DNA of 64,000 bases, from positions 930,001 through 994,000 of the forward strand of contig NZ_JBHTAA010000001.1 of NCBI RefSeq assembly GCF_042663225.1. Direction: 5' to 3'. The notes under the pieces were generated by a model. It saw nothing but the letters and a program-made list of their open reading frames with translations. It did not search any database and was not told the origin of the DNA. The stretch is from Haloferax namakaokahaiae (lineage in GTDB: Archaea > Halobacteriota > Halobacteria > Halobacteriales > Haloferacaceae). Both the position numbers and the translations under genes were made by a program. Shown in pieces: positions 43,724-52,303 of this stretch (positions are counted from its first letter, which is position 1; the number at the start of each line of letters is the position of its first letter).

Positions 43724-43847
43724 GGAGGGACTTGAACCACGGTCGCTCACTAGCGTTCGCTCCCTGGTTCAAGTCCTCCCAGTTGCGTTCTAATACCGCT
43801 CGCTGTCGCTCGCGGATTGTAGAAACGGGCTGGGAGGGACTTGAACC
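43724..43847. repeat. Extra copies of the tRNA-Lys 3' end
   Basis: GGAGGGACTTGAACC at 43724-43738 repeats the 3' half of tRNA-Lys (43833-43847), in the same orientation. A near-identical inverted copy, GGTTCAAGTCCTCCCA, lies at 43766-43781. These are likely attachment-site remains from integration at the tRNA 3' end. The in-between DNA is not coding. Confidence 0.7.
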
Positions 43848-43934
43848 CCCGACCGTCTGGTATCTTCCGAAACCACGCAAAGACGCGTAGTCCCGCTAAA
43901 AGCCAGACGCTCTGCCTAACTGAGCTACCAGCCC
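43826..43934 (-). tRNA. tRNA-Lys (UUU) with 35-nt intron
   Basis: Acceptor stem GGGCTGG/CCAGCCC with discriminator G, T-loop TTCAAGT and anticodon TTT. A 35-nt intron at 43862-43896 interrupts the anticodon loop one base after the anticodon (between positions 37 and 38), the usual archaeal site. The intron has an internal 7-bp hairpin (ACTACGC/GCGTGGT) consistent with the bulge-helix-bulge motif that the splicing endonuclease cuts. The mature tRNA is 74 nt without CCA. Confidence 0.92.
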
Positions 43935-44017
43935 TCACCGGTCCTTAAGTGGGGATACTGATAAGCGTTTATTTTCGTCCCCCAAATCTCCTTGTACCCC
44001 GTTCCCGTCCCTCATAT

Positions 44018-45262
44018 ATGGACCTCAGGGACTTCGTCGATACGCTCCTTCGATTCGAGAGCACCGGCGGGGCCGAAGCCCCCGCCCAAACGTGGTTCGA
44101 GAACCGACTCACCGAGTTCGGCTTCGAAACGTACGTCTGGTCGGCCGACGCCGAACGACTCGCCGAACACCCGTCGTTTCCCGACGACCCCGAAGAGATA
44201 GACACCTACAGTCGCCCGAGCGTCGGCGGCGTCCTCGAATTCGGCGACCCCGACGCCGGGAAGACGCTCGTCCTCAACGGCCACATCGACGTGGTCCCCG
44301 CCGACGCGGAGTTGTGGTCGCACGACCCCTTCGTCCCCCAGTGGGACGAGGAAGCGGGGACCGTCAGCGCCCGCGGGGCGGCGGATATGAAATCCGGCCT
44401 CGCCGCGTGTGTCGCCGCTGCGTTCGACCTCAAGCAAGCGGTCGAGTCCGGTGACCTCGCTATCGACGGGAGAATCGTTGTCGAGAGCGTCGTCGGCGAG
44501 GAAGAAGGAGGTGTCGGCGCGGCGGCCGCGGCGCTCGACAACCCGTATCCGTTCGACCGCGACGCGGCACTGGTCGCCGAACCGACCGAGTTGACTGCGG
44601 TCATCGCCACCGAGGGGTCGGTGATGAAGCGACTCCACCTGACGGGGCGGACTGCACACGCCGCCTCGCGCTGGCGCGGGGTGGACGTGCTGCCGAAGTT
44701 CGAGACCATCCGCGAGGCCTTCTTCGACCTCGAAGCCGAGCGAACCGAGCAGGTCACCCACCCGCTCTACGACTACCCGATTCCGTGGCCCATCTGCGTT
44801 GGAAAGGTGGAAGCCGGGTCGTGGGGGTCGAGCGTCGCTGGAACGCTGACTGCGGAGTGGCGACTGGGCGTCGCACCCGGCGAGACCGTGGAGGAAGTCG
44901 AGGCGGCATACGAAGAGCGACTGGCCGAAGTCGTCGCCGACGACGAGTGGCTCAGCGAGCATCCGCCGACGTTCGAGCGGTTCTCCGTCCAGTTCGACCC
45001 CGCCGAAATCTCGCCGGACGAGCCAATCGTCGGGGCGCTTCGGGCGTCACTCCGTGGGGCGGGACTCCCAGACGAGCCGCGAGGGGCGACCTACGGAGCC
45101 GATTCGAGGCTCTACGTCGAAGCGGGAATTCCGACCGTCGTCTTCGGACCGGGGAACATCGACAACGCGCACTTCCCGGACGAGGAGATTGCGTGGGAGG
45201 AAGTCGAGACCGCGCGCGACGTGATTCGAGAGACGAGTACGGCGTTCCTTCGGTCGGAGTAA
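44018..45262 (+). CDS. M20-family metallopeptidase (ArgE/DapE-like)
   Basis: A 414-aa dinuclear zinc hydrolase. GHIDVVPADAE (metal His and Asp), ARGAADMKSGLAA (bridging Asp) and EEEGGVGA (catalytic Glu) are typical. The GRTAHAASRWRGVD stretch is the dimerisation lid. Members include acetylornithine deacetylase, succinyl-diaminopimelate desuccinylase and carboxypeptidases; the substrate cannot be told. The ATG at 44018 (MDLRDFV) is preferred to one 23 codons upstream. The gene starts 83 bp beyond tRNA-Lys. Confidence 0.93.
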   Translation: MDLRDFVDTLLRFESTGGAEAPAQTWFENRLTEFGFETYVWSADAERLAEHPSFPDDPEEIDTYSRPSVGGVLEFGDPDAGKTLVLNGHIDVVPADAELWSHDPFVPQWDEEAGTVSARGAADMKSGLAACVAAAFDLKQAVESGDLAIDGRIVVESVVGEEEGGVGAAAAALDNPYPFDRDAALVAEPTELTAVIATEGSVMKRLHLTGRTAHAASRWRGVDVLPKFETIREAFFDLEAERTEQVTHPLYDYPIPWPICVGKVEAGSWGSSVAGTLTAEWRLGVAPGETVEEVEAAYEERLAEVVADDEWLSEHPPTFERFSVQFDPAEISPDEPIVGALRASLRGAGLPDEPRGATYGADSRLYVEAGIPTVVFGPGNIDNAHFPDEEIAWEEVETARDVIRETSTAFLRSE

Positions 45263-45271
45263 GCGTCGGAT

Positions 45272-45943
45272 TCAGTCGAAGTACCCGTCGAGGGCGTCGG
45301 CGACGAGTTCGCCCGGATGGGTGTCTTCGAGCGAGGCGCGACGGCGGAGTTCGAGGTAGATTTCGGGGGGAAGCGAGAGTTCGAAGGTTCCGATATCGAC
45401 GCCGTGGTTCGAGAGGGCCGTCGTGACCGGCGTTCCGTCGTTGACTTCGCTGGCGAGACGACGGATTTCGCGGACGGTGAGGTCAGAGTCGAGTGTCGCC
45501 CACGCGAGGTGGAGTCGGGCGTCGCCGGAGACGCGGGCGATGTGTTTTGCGGCGGTGGGTGCGATGTGCCCGCGGGCGACGTGGCGGCGGACCGACTGCG
45601 GGAGGTCGTGAACGCGTGCCCACTTTCGAATGAAAGAGACAGAGACGTCGCCGCCGGCGCGCTCGGCGGCCTCTTTGTACGAGCCGACGCCGCGGACGAG
45701 CGCGGCACAGGCGGCGGCACCCCGGAGCATGAAGACGTGGTCGTCGGTGCCGGCGGTCGCTTCGGCGAACGACCGAACCGTCCGTGCGGCCTCGGCTACG
45801 CTTTCGGGGTCGCTCGGGTCGAAACCGACCGCTTGCCGCGCACGCTCACCGGTGACCGCGGGGTCGCCGCGAACGACCGGTTCACCCACCGGCTCCTCGC
45901 GCTCGGTCGCCGTCTGGGTGCGTCGGCGTTCGTTTGGATTCAT
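45272..45943 (-). CDS. DUF7119-like protein with ParB/KorB-type HTH, 223 aa
   Basis: An acidic N-terminal region is followed by a helix-turn-helix similar to the KorB/ParB core (GGDVSVSFIRKWARVHDLPQSVRRHVARG, about 99-127, and IAPTAAKHIARVSGD). The C-terminal residues resemble a ribbon-helix-helix (FELSLPPEIYLELRRRASLEDTHPGELVADAL). It probably binds DNA, but a chromosomal role has not been assigned; I recall DUF7119 for this family. It converges on the M20 gene. Confidence 0.8.
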   Translation of the reverse strand: MNPNERRRTQTATEREEPVGEPVVRGDPAVTGERARQAVGFDPSDPESVAEAARTVRSFAEATAGTDDHVFMLRGAAACAALVRGVGSYKEAAERAGGDVSVSFIRKWARVHDLPQSVRRHVARGHIAPTAAKHIARVSGDARLHLAWATLDSDLTVREIRRLASEVNDGTPVTTALSNHGVDIGTFELSLPPEIYLELRRRASLEDTHPGELVADALDGYFD

Positions 45944-46010
45944 CTACGGTCGAATTACGCGTTCTGGCATAAAAGCGTCCCCCCGACTGGTGGACTTCGC
46001 GCGCATCCGA

Positions 46011-46190
46011 TTAGTCGTCGTCGCGGGATTCGGAGAGATGCGACCAGATTTCGGTACAGCCAGCGCCGTCCTCCAGGTCTTTCAGGTGGGCCGCGGGGTC
46101 GTCCTCGACGCGTTCGTCGTCCGCGTCTCCCTCGATTGATTCCTCGTCTTCACGGAGTTCTTCGACTTCGAGTTCTGGGTTACTGGTCAT
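46011..46190 (-). CDS. Small acidic protein, 59 aa
   Basis: An extremely acidic protein (about 40 percent Asp+Glu) with one Cys and Trp in CTEIWSHL. The ATG overlaps the TGA of the 29-aa frame upstream as ATGA, so the two may be coupled. Function unknown; possibly regulatory or protein-interaction. Confidence 0.5.
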   Translation of the reverse strand: MTSNPELEVEELREDEESIEGDADDERVEDDPAAHLKDLEDGAGCTEIWSHLSESRDDD

Positions 46191-46276
46191 TCGCTGTCCT
46201 CCGAGACGGGTGGGAACAGTTCTGGGGCTGCATCGGCGGAGACGTGCTGTCGTGCAGCTGAACGGTCATCGCTCAT
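46187..46276 (-). CDS. Tiny leader-like frame, 29 aa
   Basis: A 29-residue acidic reading frame ending in ATGA overlap with the 59-aa gene. An AT-rich CATATAG stretch upstream (46285-46291) fits a TATA box. It may be a real microprotein or a coupling leader; evidence is weak. Confidence 0.3.
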   Translation of the reverse strand: MSDDRSAARQHVSADAAPELFPPVSEDSE

Positions 46277-46494
46277 TACACCACCATATAGAGGGCATAT
46301 GGATAAGCCAATCCGCACCTGTAAACTGCACCTCTACTCCCGGGTGCCGGAACGGGTTGCCGGTATCTTCGACGGTGGAAAGACGGGAGAATCGGCAGAC
46401 AGCGGTGGATAACCGGGAGATACCACTGTCGCGCACCCCCGCGGGGATTGCGGCCGCCGTCCAACCTACGTACTCGGGGCGACGTTACACATGC

Positions 46495-46815
46495 ATGAGC
46501 GTCTCTCTCCGCGTTCTCGACGACGGAGCGTGGGTCTCGGTGAACGATGCACGCCAGGTCAGCGTCAGCGAACTGTGGCGACTCGATGCACCGGGATTCT
46601 GTTCCTGCCAGATTCCCGATTTCGTCGTCGAGAACGTCCTTCGCGTGGGTGCCGACGGTCGAACCGTCTCCGCGAAAGTCTACGGGCAGTGTATCGCCTG
46701 CGGCGAGACGGGCGTTCCAGGCTGGGTCCCAGTCGGGCGCGTGTACGAGAACGAATTCGTCGATATCGACCGCGAGCACGTCGTACTCCCGGCGACACCG
46801 ACGACTGAGGAATAA
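46495..46815 (+). CDS. Zinc-binding protein, 106 aa
   Basis: CSC (CSCQIPDF) and CIAC (YGQCIACGE) motifs at about residues 36-38 and 64-67 suggest a zinc site. The strand pattern (VSLRVLDDGAWVSVNDARQVSVSELWRLDAPG) is beta-rich. The ATG at 46495 is the first good start in frame. It precedes the nitrite/sulfite reductase in the same direction, but 91 bp apart. Known only as a conserved haloarchaeal protein. Confidence 0.7.
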   Translation: MSVSLRVLDDGAWVSVNDARQVSVSELWRLDAPGFCSCQIPDFVVENVLRVGADGRTVSAKVYGQCIACGETGVPGWVPVGRVYENEFVDIDREHVVLPATPTTEE

Positions 46816-46906
46816 CCGGCAATAAACTCCTCTTTACTGAAGCACCGGGAAGGGTTGACGGTACGCTCGGGGCCTTACGTACGGAGATAGTTGGGATTTC
46901 GTACGA

Positions 46907-48679
46907 ATGCCCACGGACGTCGAACGCTGGAAGTCAGAGGTGTACGGAAACGAAATCCGTGAACACCTGTATCGATTCGCCGAAGAGGGATGGGACGCCA
47001 TCCCGGACGACGAGCGGGATGCGTGGTTCGAGCGCTTCAAATGGTGGGGACTGTACCACCAGCGCAACGGCCAAGAGTCCTACTTCATGCTGCGTATCGG
47101 GACGCCGAACGGCCGTCTCGAACCAGACCAACTCCGCGTCGTCGGCGAGGTCGCCAAAGAGTACGCGACCGGACCCGGCACGAATCCCATCTTCGGCGAC
47201 GCCTACGCCGACTTCACGACTCGCCAGTCGATTCAGCTTCACTGGATAAAACTCGAAGACGTCCCAGACCTCTTCGAGAAACTTGAAGCCAACGGCCTGT
47301 CGGCACAGCAAGCCTGCGGTGACTCGTGGCGGAACATCGTCGGCAACCCGATGGCCGGCGACGACGCCGAGGAGATCATCGACGCGTGGCCGGTGATTCA
47401 GGAACTCAACGAGACGTTCAAAGGCAACGACGACCACTCGAACCTCCCCCGAAAGTGGAAGGTGTCGGTGGCCGGGTCGGCCGACGGCTCCGGCCAAGGC
47501 GACATCAACGACCTCGCGCTCGAACCCGCCTACAAGGAAATCGACGGCGAGGAGCAAATCGGCTTCAACGTCCGCGTCGGCGGCGGTCTCGCCCGCAACG
47601 AAGAGCGCTTTGCCCGCGATATCGACGTGTGGGTCGCCCCCGACGACGCCGCCGCAGTCGCCGGCGGTCTCTCCGCGCTCTTCCGCGACTACGGCGACCG
47701 CGAGAACCGCTACAACGCTCGTATCAAGTTCCTCGTGGACGAGTGGGGCCCGGAGAAAGTCCGCGAGACCCTGCAGGAAGAGTACGTGGACTTCGAACTC
47801 GAAACCGCGGGCGACGACGTCCGCGACCAGTACACCTACAACGCGGGCGGTGAGGGCCGCAACGACCTCATCGGCGTCCACAAACAGAAAGACGGGTCGA
47901 ACTTCGTCGGCCTCAACGTCCTCGTCGGTCGGATGGGCGCGGACGACGTGCTCGAACTCGCCGACCTCGCCGAAGAGTACGGTTCCGGGGCGGCGCGCCT
48001 GACCCAGCGCCAGAACGTCATCATCCCGGACATCCCGGACGAGAAGCTGGACGACTTCCTCGCCGAAGACCTGCTCGAAGACTACTCGCCTGAGCCATCG
48101 CCGTTCATGCGCGGCTCTGTCGCCTGTACGGGCACCGAGTACTGTTCGCTCTCCATCGTGGAGACGAAGAACCGGCAGGTGCGCTTCGCGCGCTGGCTGA
48201 AGGAGAACGTCGAGTTACCGGAAGGCGTCGAAGAGTTCCACATCCACCTCTCGGGATGTACGGCTTCCTGTGCGCAACCGCAAATCGCCGACGTGAGCCT
48301 CCGTGGCATGAAGACCCGCAAGAACGGCGACCCCGTCGAGGCGCTCGACATCGGTCTCGGTGGCGGTCTGGGCGAGACGCCGCAGTTCGCCCAGTGGGTC
48401 ACCCAGCGCGTCCCCGTGGACGAGGTTCCGGGAGCAATCAAGAACCTCCTCGCCAACTTCGACGAGGCGCGTGAAGACGGCGAGACGTTCCGCGACTTCG
48501 TCGCCCGCCACGACGAGGACGAACTGGCGGAACTGGTCGAACCCGAAGAGACCAGCTACGAGGACCCGATGATGCACAACACGAAGCGCACGTGGTACCC
48601 GTACGCCGAAGACGACAGCCTCGATTCGAGTCCGGCCCCGACCCGCGGAGACGGCACGCCCATCACCAGCGACGACTGA
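46907..48679 (+). CDS. Siroheme-[4Fe-4S] nitrite/sulfite reductase
   Basis: A 590-aa ferredoxin-dependent reductase. The [4Fe-4S]-siroheme ligands are CTGTEYC and CTASC (about residues 405 and 448), with two pairs of cysteines as in assimilatory nitrite and sulfite reductases. The SiR-ferredoxin-like domains flank the binding sites (TRQSIQLHWIKLEDVP, and RLTQRQNVIIPDIP). It reduces nitrite to ammonium or sulfite to sulfide; the two cannot be separated from this sequence. The next gene overlaps it by one base. No ferredoxin or transporter is adjacent. Confidence 0.93.
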   Translation: MPTDVERWKSEVYGNEIREHLYRFAEEGWDAIPDDERDAWFERFKWWGLYHQRNGQESYFMLRIGTPNGRLEPDQLRVVGEVAKEYATGPGTNPIFGDAYADFTTRQSIQLHWIKLEDVPDLFEKLEANGLSAQQACGDSWRNIVGNPMAGDDAEEIIDAWPVIQELNETFKGNDDHSNLPRKWKVSVAGSADGSGQGDINDLALEPAYKEIDGEEQIGFNVRVGGGLARNEERFARDIDVWVAPDDAAAVAGGLSALFRDYGDRENRYNARIKFLVDEWGPEKVRETLQEEYVDFELETAGDDVRDQYTYNAGGEGRNDLIGVHKQKDGSNFVGLNVLVGRMGADDVLELADLAEEYGSGAARLTQRQNVIIPDIPDEKLDDFLAEDLLEDYSPEPSPFMRGSVACTGTEYCSLSIVETKNRQVRFARWLKENVELPEGVEEFHIHLSGCTASCAQPQIADVSLRGMKTRKNGDPVEALDIGLGGGLGETPQFAQWVTQRVPVDEVPGAIKNLLANFDEAREDGETFRDFVARHDEDELAELVEPEETSYEDPMMHNTKRTWYPYAEDDSLDSSPAPTRGDGTPITSDD

Positions 48680-48960
48680 TGGACCGTATCCTCCGGGTCA
48701 ACGCCTACACGACGTTGGACCTCCTCGACGGGAGCGCGCAGGGCCACGACTTCGAGGAGTCGGCGTTCGCCGTCTGTAACGTCACCTCCCCCCGAAAGAA
48801 TCCCGACGCGGTGACGCTCGAACTCGAACTCGACGGCTCCGAACTGGAGACGCTCGCTCCGCACGCCGACCGAATCACGCTCTCCCCCGACGAAGCGCGC
48901 ACGCTCGCCGCGGACCTCGAAAAACACGCCGACCGGGTCGAAGCCGCACAGAGCGACTGA
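48679..48960 (+). CDS. DUF6360-like protein, 93 aa
   Basis: Start ATG at 48679 overlaps the reductase stop (TGATG), so it is translated right after it. The sequence is acidic, beta-rich first (ILRVNAYTTLDLLDGSAQ) with a helical end (SPDEARTLAADLEKHADRV). Its coupling to the reductase suggests a linked role in nitrite or sulfite reduction; I recall the family as DUF6360. No cofactor motif is seen. Confidence 0.8.
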   Translation: MDRILRVNAYTTLDLLDGSAQGHDFEESAFAVCNVTSPRKNPDAVTLELELDGSELETLAPHADRITLSPDEARTLAADLEKHADRVEAAQSD

Positions 48961-49324
48961 CTGCGGTCCCCCCTTTTCGCGTCACGCTTCATTTCTCCCT
49001 TCGTTTCGTCGCCTTTCTCCCTACTCTCTCCACATTTCGTCACTCATTCGTCCCTCATTCCATCCATCTCTCGGAGTGAGAACCACTGACACCCGTGTCA
49101 ATTAATAACGTAGATTGCGATTGGATAGTAAACTATTCTGTGCGTGTGCTAGTGGTTCGTACACTCATTGGGAGAATCGCTACACATATGGTGACCCATG
49201 AGAGAATCATACCTGTGCAACAGTTGAGGCTCTATCTTCGTTGTCGCACTGCGCGTAGACCGCTCTCTACCTCCCGCGCGAAACCGGCGAATCGAACGCC
49301 GGCCACAGCGCGGGGGGTGGTTGC
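48961..49324 (+). other. 364-bp non-coding gap, pyrimidine-rich then AT-rich
   Basis: The first 110 bp form a C/T-rich tract on the plus strand, a likely terminator zone for the preceding operon. From 49097 to 49200 the DNA is AT-rich (ATTAATAACG and TAGTAAACTATTC), a candidate promoter for the EamA gene at 49325. No gene was found. Confidence 0.45.
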
Positions 49325-50245
49325 GTGAGTCGCCACCGGAGCCTCGTCCTCTTCGTCGCCGCCGCGGTGCTGTTCGGCACGTCCTTCGTCGGCATCAAAG
49401 CCGCCATCGGTGCCGTTCCGCCAGTGCTCTTTGCGGCCTTCCGCGTCGATGTCGCCGCCGTCGTGTTGCTGACGCTCGTCGCCGTCCGCGGCGGCTACTG
49501 GCGTCCTCGCACCCGCGGCGACGTACTCGGAATCCTCGTCAGCGGTGCGTTCGTCCTCGGCGCGAACAACGTCCTCCTCTTTCTCGGCCAGCAGAGCGCA
49601 ACCTCCGGCGCGGCGGCCGTGATGTACAGCCTCATGCCCATCGCCTCGCCCGTCTTCGCCGTCTTACTCCTCAACGATGAGCGCATCTCCGGCGTCGATG
49701 CCGCCGGAATTCTGCTCGGACTCGTCGGCGTCGTCGTCATCGTCGGTCCAGAGAGCGTCCTCGGCAACGGCAGCGTCGGCCAACTGTTCGTCGTCGGCGC
49801 GGCCATCTCGGTTGCCTTCGGCTCGGTCCTCCTCAAGCGCGTGAACGCCACGATTGGGACGCTTCCGCTCACCGCGTGGGCGATGCTCGTCGCCGGCGTC
49901 AGCATCCACGCGGTCAGTCTCGGTATCGGCGAGTCGCCCGCGGCCGTCGCGTGGTCGCCGACCATCGTCGCCGCGATTCTCTACGTCGGCATGCCCGCGA
50001 CGGCCGCGGCCTACCCGGTGTACTTCTCGCTGCTCGCGGAGGCCGGGCCGGTGAAGGGTAACCTCGTCGCCTACGCCATGCCCGTCGTCGCCACCATCTC
50101 CGGGTGGGCGTTCCTCGGCGAAACGATCTCGGCCGCGACGATTCTCGGCTTCTGTATCATCCTCACCGGCTTCGTCGTCATCCAGCGCGTCTCGGTCCTC
50201 CGCATCCTCGGGTGGTCGGTTCCACAGGTTTCTGAGACGGACTGA
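49325..50245 (+). CDS. EamA/DMT-family transporter, GTG start
   Basis: A 306-aa protein with ten helices, the EamA duplication clearly visible (AAVLFGTSFVGIKAAIGAVPP and the second half with VAYAMPVVATISGWAFLGE). GTG at 49325 is chosen since the open frame and hydrophobic start begin there. Family members export amino acids or other metabolites. It shares no obvious promoter with the second EamA at 50607. Substrate unknown. Confidence 0.88.
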   Translation: MSRHRSLVLFVAAAVLFGTSFVGIKAAIGAVPPVLFAAFRVDVAAVVLLTLVAVRGGYWRPRTRGDVLGILVSGAFVLGANNVLLFLGQQSATSGAAAVMYSLMPIASPVFAVLLLNDERISGVDAAGILLGLVGVVVIVGPESVLGNGSVGQLFVVGAAISVAFGSVLLKRVNATIGTLPLTAWAMLVAGVSIHAVSLGIGESPAAVAWSPTIVAAILYVGMPATAAAYPVYFSLLAEAGPVKGNLVAYAMPVVATISGWAFLGETISAATILGFCIILTGFVVIQRVSVLRILGWSVPQVSETD

Positions 50246-50314
50246 CCACGCTCGCGTCGGCTCTCGGTCGCGCTCGTCTCTCTTCTCAAAAGCAGTGTTG
50301 CCGACGGCGGGAGC

Positions 50315-50536
50315 CTACCGAACTTCGACGCGAACGTCCGGGTCGATACCGGTAGAGCGTGCGTAGGAGAGACCACCGACGACCAGCGTGAGCACTACCG
50401 TCGCCAGCGCGACCATGCCGAGCGCGAGGTCGAACACCATCAGCGCGAAGCAGGCGACGACGAGACTCAAGACGAACCACCCCGCGACCAGCGCGAGCAG
50501 TACGTCGATTCGTCGGAGGAGTCGTTCGTCAACCAT
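50315..50536 (-). CDS. Small membrane protein, 73 aa
   Basis: Two helices (about 12-34 and 40-59) rich in Val, Leu and Ala, then a short acidic/basic tail (STGIDPDVRVEVR). It begins 70 bp after the EamA gene at 50607 in the same direction and may be co-transcribed with it. Unknown family. Confidence 0.65.
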   Translation of the reverse strand: MVDERLLRRIDVLLALVAGWFVLSLVVACFALMVFDLALGMVALATVVLTLVVGGLSYARSTGIDPDVRVEVR

Positions 50537-50606
50537 GCTCAGATATCGTCGAGACGGAGCATAAACGTAGCTAGCGCCTGACTGTCAGAGAGAAGAGACC
50601 GAGAGT

Positions 50607-51545
50607 TCAGACCGCGACGCGCCGCCGAACCACGCCGACGAAGCCGAGCAGCGCGTCCTTCTTGATGAGCGCGAAGCCCGCGAAGATGGCGACGAAGCCG
50701 ACGAGCGTGGAGTTGCTGACGACGTGGCCGAGTAGCACCCAGCTCATCAGCGCCGCGACGACGGGTTCGAGATAGCCGATGAGGTTGAGTTCGGTCGGCC
50801 CGACGCGGTCGAGGAGTTCGAAGTAGAGGAGGAAGGCGACCGCGCCCGAAACGAGCGTCAGATAGAGGAACGCCGCGACGGCCTCGGGTACCCAGTGAAT
50901 CGCCGCCATCGACTCGCCGCGGGCGAGACCGGCGACGTGGAGGATGAGACCGCCGCCGAACATCGTCCACGCCTGAATCGACTGGACTGGGAGGTCGGTT
51001 CGGAGCGGGCGCGTGAGCACCGACCCGAGCGAGAACGACGCGGCCCCGAGGAAGATGAGCGCGATACCCATCGCTTGCGAAGAGCCGAGAATCCCAGCAT
51101 CGGGATTGGCGACGACGACGACGCCGGCGAATCCGGCGACGAGTCCGGCGATGCCGGTCTTGCCGAGCGAGCGGGTCGAGAGAATCGCGCTCGCAAAGGC
51201 TGCGGTGAGAATCGGCGACAGCGAGATGATGATAGACGCAATCGCGCCGGGGACGTAGTTCTGGCCGAGGTAGAGCAGCGCGTGATAGGCCGCGATGATG
51301 AACACCGCGCCGATAGCGGTCATGAGCAGTTCGTCGCGGCGCTTTGGATACCAGCGGTCGGTCGAGAAAAGGGCGTAGCCGAGCATGACGAGACCTGCGA
51401 GTTCGTAGCGGAGCGCCGCGTAGGTCAGCGTGGGGAAGAACTCCAAGCCGACTTCGATGGCGACGAACGACGTGCCCCACATCGCCGCGAGCGCGACGAA
51501 CATGAGACCGGTCGTCGGAATATTTCTCCAACGTGTGAGCGACAT
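50607..51545 (-). CDS. EamA/DMT-family transporter
   Basis: A 312-aa ten-helix transporter. The first EamA repeat starts GLMFVALAAMWGTSFVAIEVGL and the second ends GFVAIFAGFALIKKD. I use ATG at 51545 (MSLTRWRN); eight more codons are open. It is divergent from an Lrp/AsnC regulator at 51749, a common arrangement for amino-acid exporters, so amino-acid export under Lrp control is a reasonable inference. Confidence 0.9.
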   Translation of the reverse strand: MSLTRWRNIPTTGLMFVALAAMWGTSFVAIEVGLEFFPTLTYAALRYELAGLVMLGYALFSTDRWYPKRRDELLMTAIGAVFIIAAYHALLYLGQNYVPGAIASIIISLSPILTAAFASAILSTRSLGKTGIAGLVAGFAGVVVVANPDAGILGSSQAMGIALIFLGAASFSLGSVLTRPLRTDLPVQSIQAWTMFGGGLILHVAGLARGESMAAIHWVPEAVAAFLYLTLVSGAVAFLLYFELLDRVGPTELNLIGYLEPVVAALMSWVLLGHVVSNSTLVGFVAIFAGFALIKKDALLGFVGVVRRRVAV

Positions 51546-51748
51546 TGTTGAATCTGTTTCAAGACTCACAGACCCACGTAGTTAAAGCCTTCTACAATAG
51601 AAACATTATAGATTGTATTTTTCGTTTAGTTTTTTCCCAAAGTTCGAACCCTGATGAACAATCACACAGATAGTGAAATCGCGGGTGAGCGGTTTCGATG
51701 CGAGTTACAGCACAAGAACTTACAATCGTGCCCGCGCGCAGTGTGAGT

Positions 51749-52237
51749 ATGGACGAACGTGACGTGCGCCTGTTGAAGGCCATCGCGGACCTCGGAACTG
51801 GGAGTCCCGAGAAGTTGCACGAGGAGACGGGGATTCCCGTCTCGACGATTCACTACCGACTCAACAACCTGAAAGACGACGGCGTCATCGAGAACGACCT
51901 CTACGATATCGACCTCGAAGCGTTCGGACTCGGCGTCACCGTCGTCATCGAAGTGCTCGCCGACTACTCCGGGTCTTACGAGTCCGTCGGGAACAAACTC
52001 CTCGAAATCGAAGGCGTCACACAACTGTACTTCACGATGGGCGAGACCGACTTCATCGTCGTCGCCCACCTCGCCGACTCCGACAAGGTCGAACGACTCA
52101 TCGGCAACTTCGAAGCCATCCCGGAGGTCGAACGGACCAACTCGACGTTCGTCATCTCGACGATGCGCGACAGTCATCGCGCGCTGCAGAGCTACACCCT
52201 CGAAACGTTGCTGGACGAGTTGGGTATCGACGACTGA
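51749..52237 (+). CDS. Lrp/AsnC-family transcriptional regulator
   Basis: A 162-aa protein. The N-terminal HTH is MDERDVRLLKAIADLGTGSPEKLHEETGIPVSTIHYRLNNL in outline; the RAM-type ligand/oligomerisation domain follows (LEIEGVTQLYFTMGETDFIVVAHL). Lrp regulators sense amino acids. ATG at 51749 was chosen because homology begins there. It is divergent to the EamA transporter 203 bp away; this region likely contains its operator. Genome-wide targets cannot be inferred. Confidence 0.93.
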   Translation: MDERDVRLLKAIADLGTGSPEKLHEETGIPVSTIHYRLNNLKDDGVIENDLYDIDLEAFGLGVTVVIEVLADYSGSYESVGNKLLEIEGVTQLYFTMGETDFIVVAHLADSDKVERLIGNFEAIPEVERTNSTFVISTMRDSHRALQSYTLETLLDELGIDD

Positions 52238-52303
52238 CCACTCGAAGTGGTCGAAGGCCGACGCGCGAGCTAGTTTTTCCCCCCGCGAGCACGTATCTGA
52301 ACC

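Larger units (their letters stand above)
41740..43820. mobile_element. AT-richer accessory islet next to tRNA-Lys
   Basis: Between pepF and tRNA-Lys the base composition drops visibly and codon use shifts toward A/T in the third position. Four genes lie here: two small membrane proteins, an HTH-membrane protein, and a PD-(D/E)XK endonuclease. Copies of the tRNA-Lys 3' end at 43724-43738 and inverted at 43766-43781 mark the right side. No integrase or left repeat is visible. It looks like the remains of an element integrated at the tRNA; inference. Confidence 0.6.
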
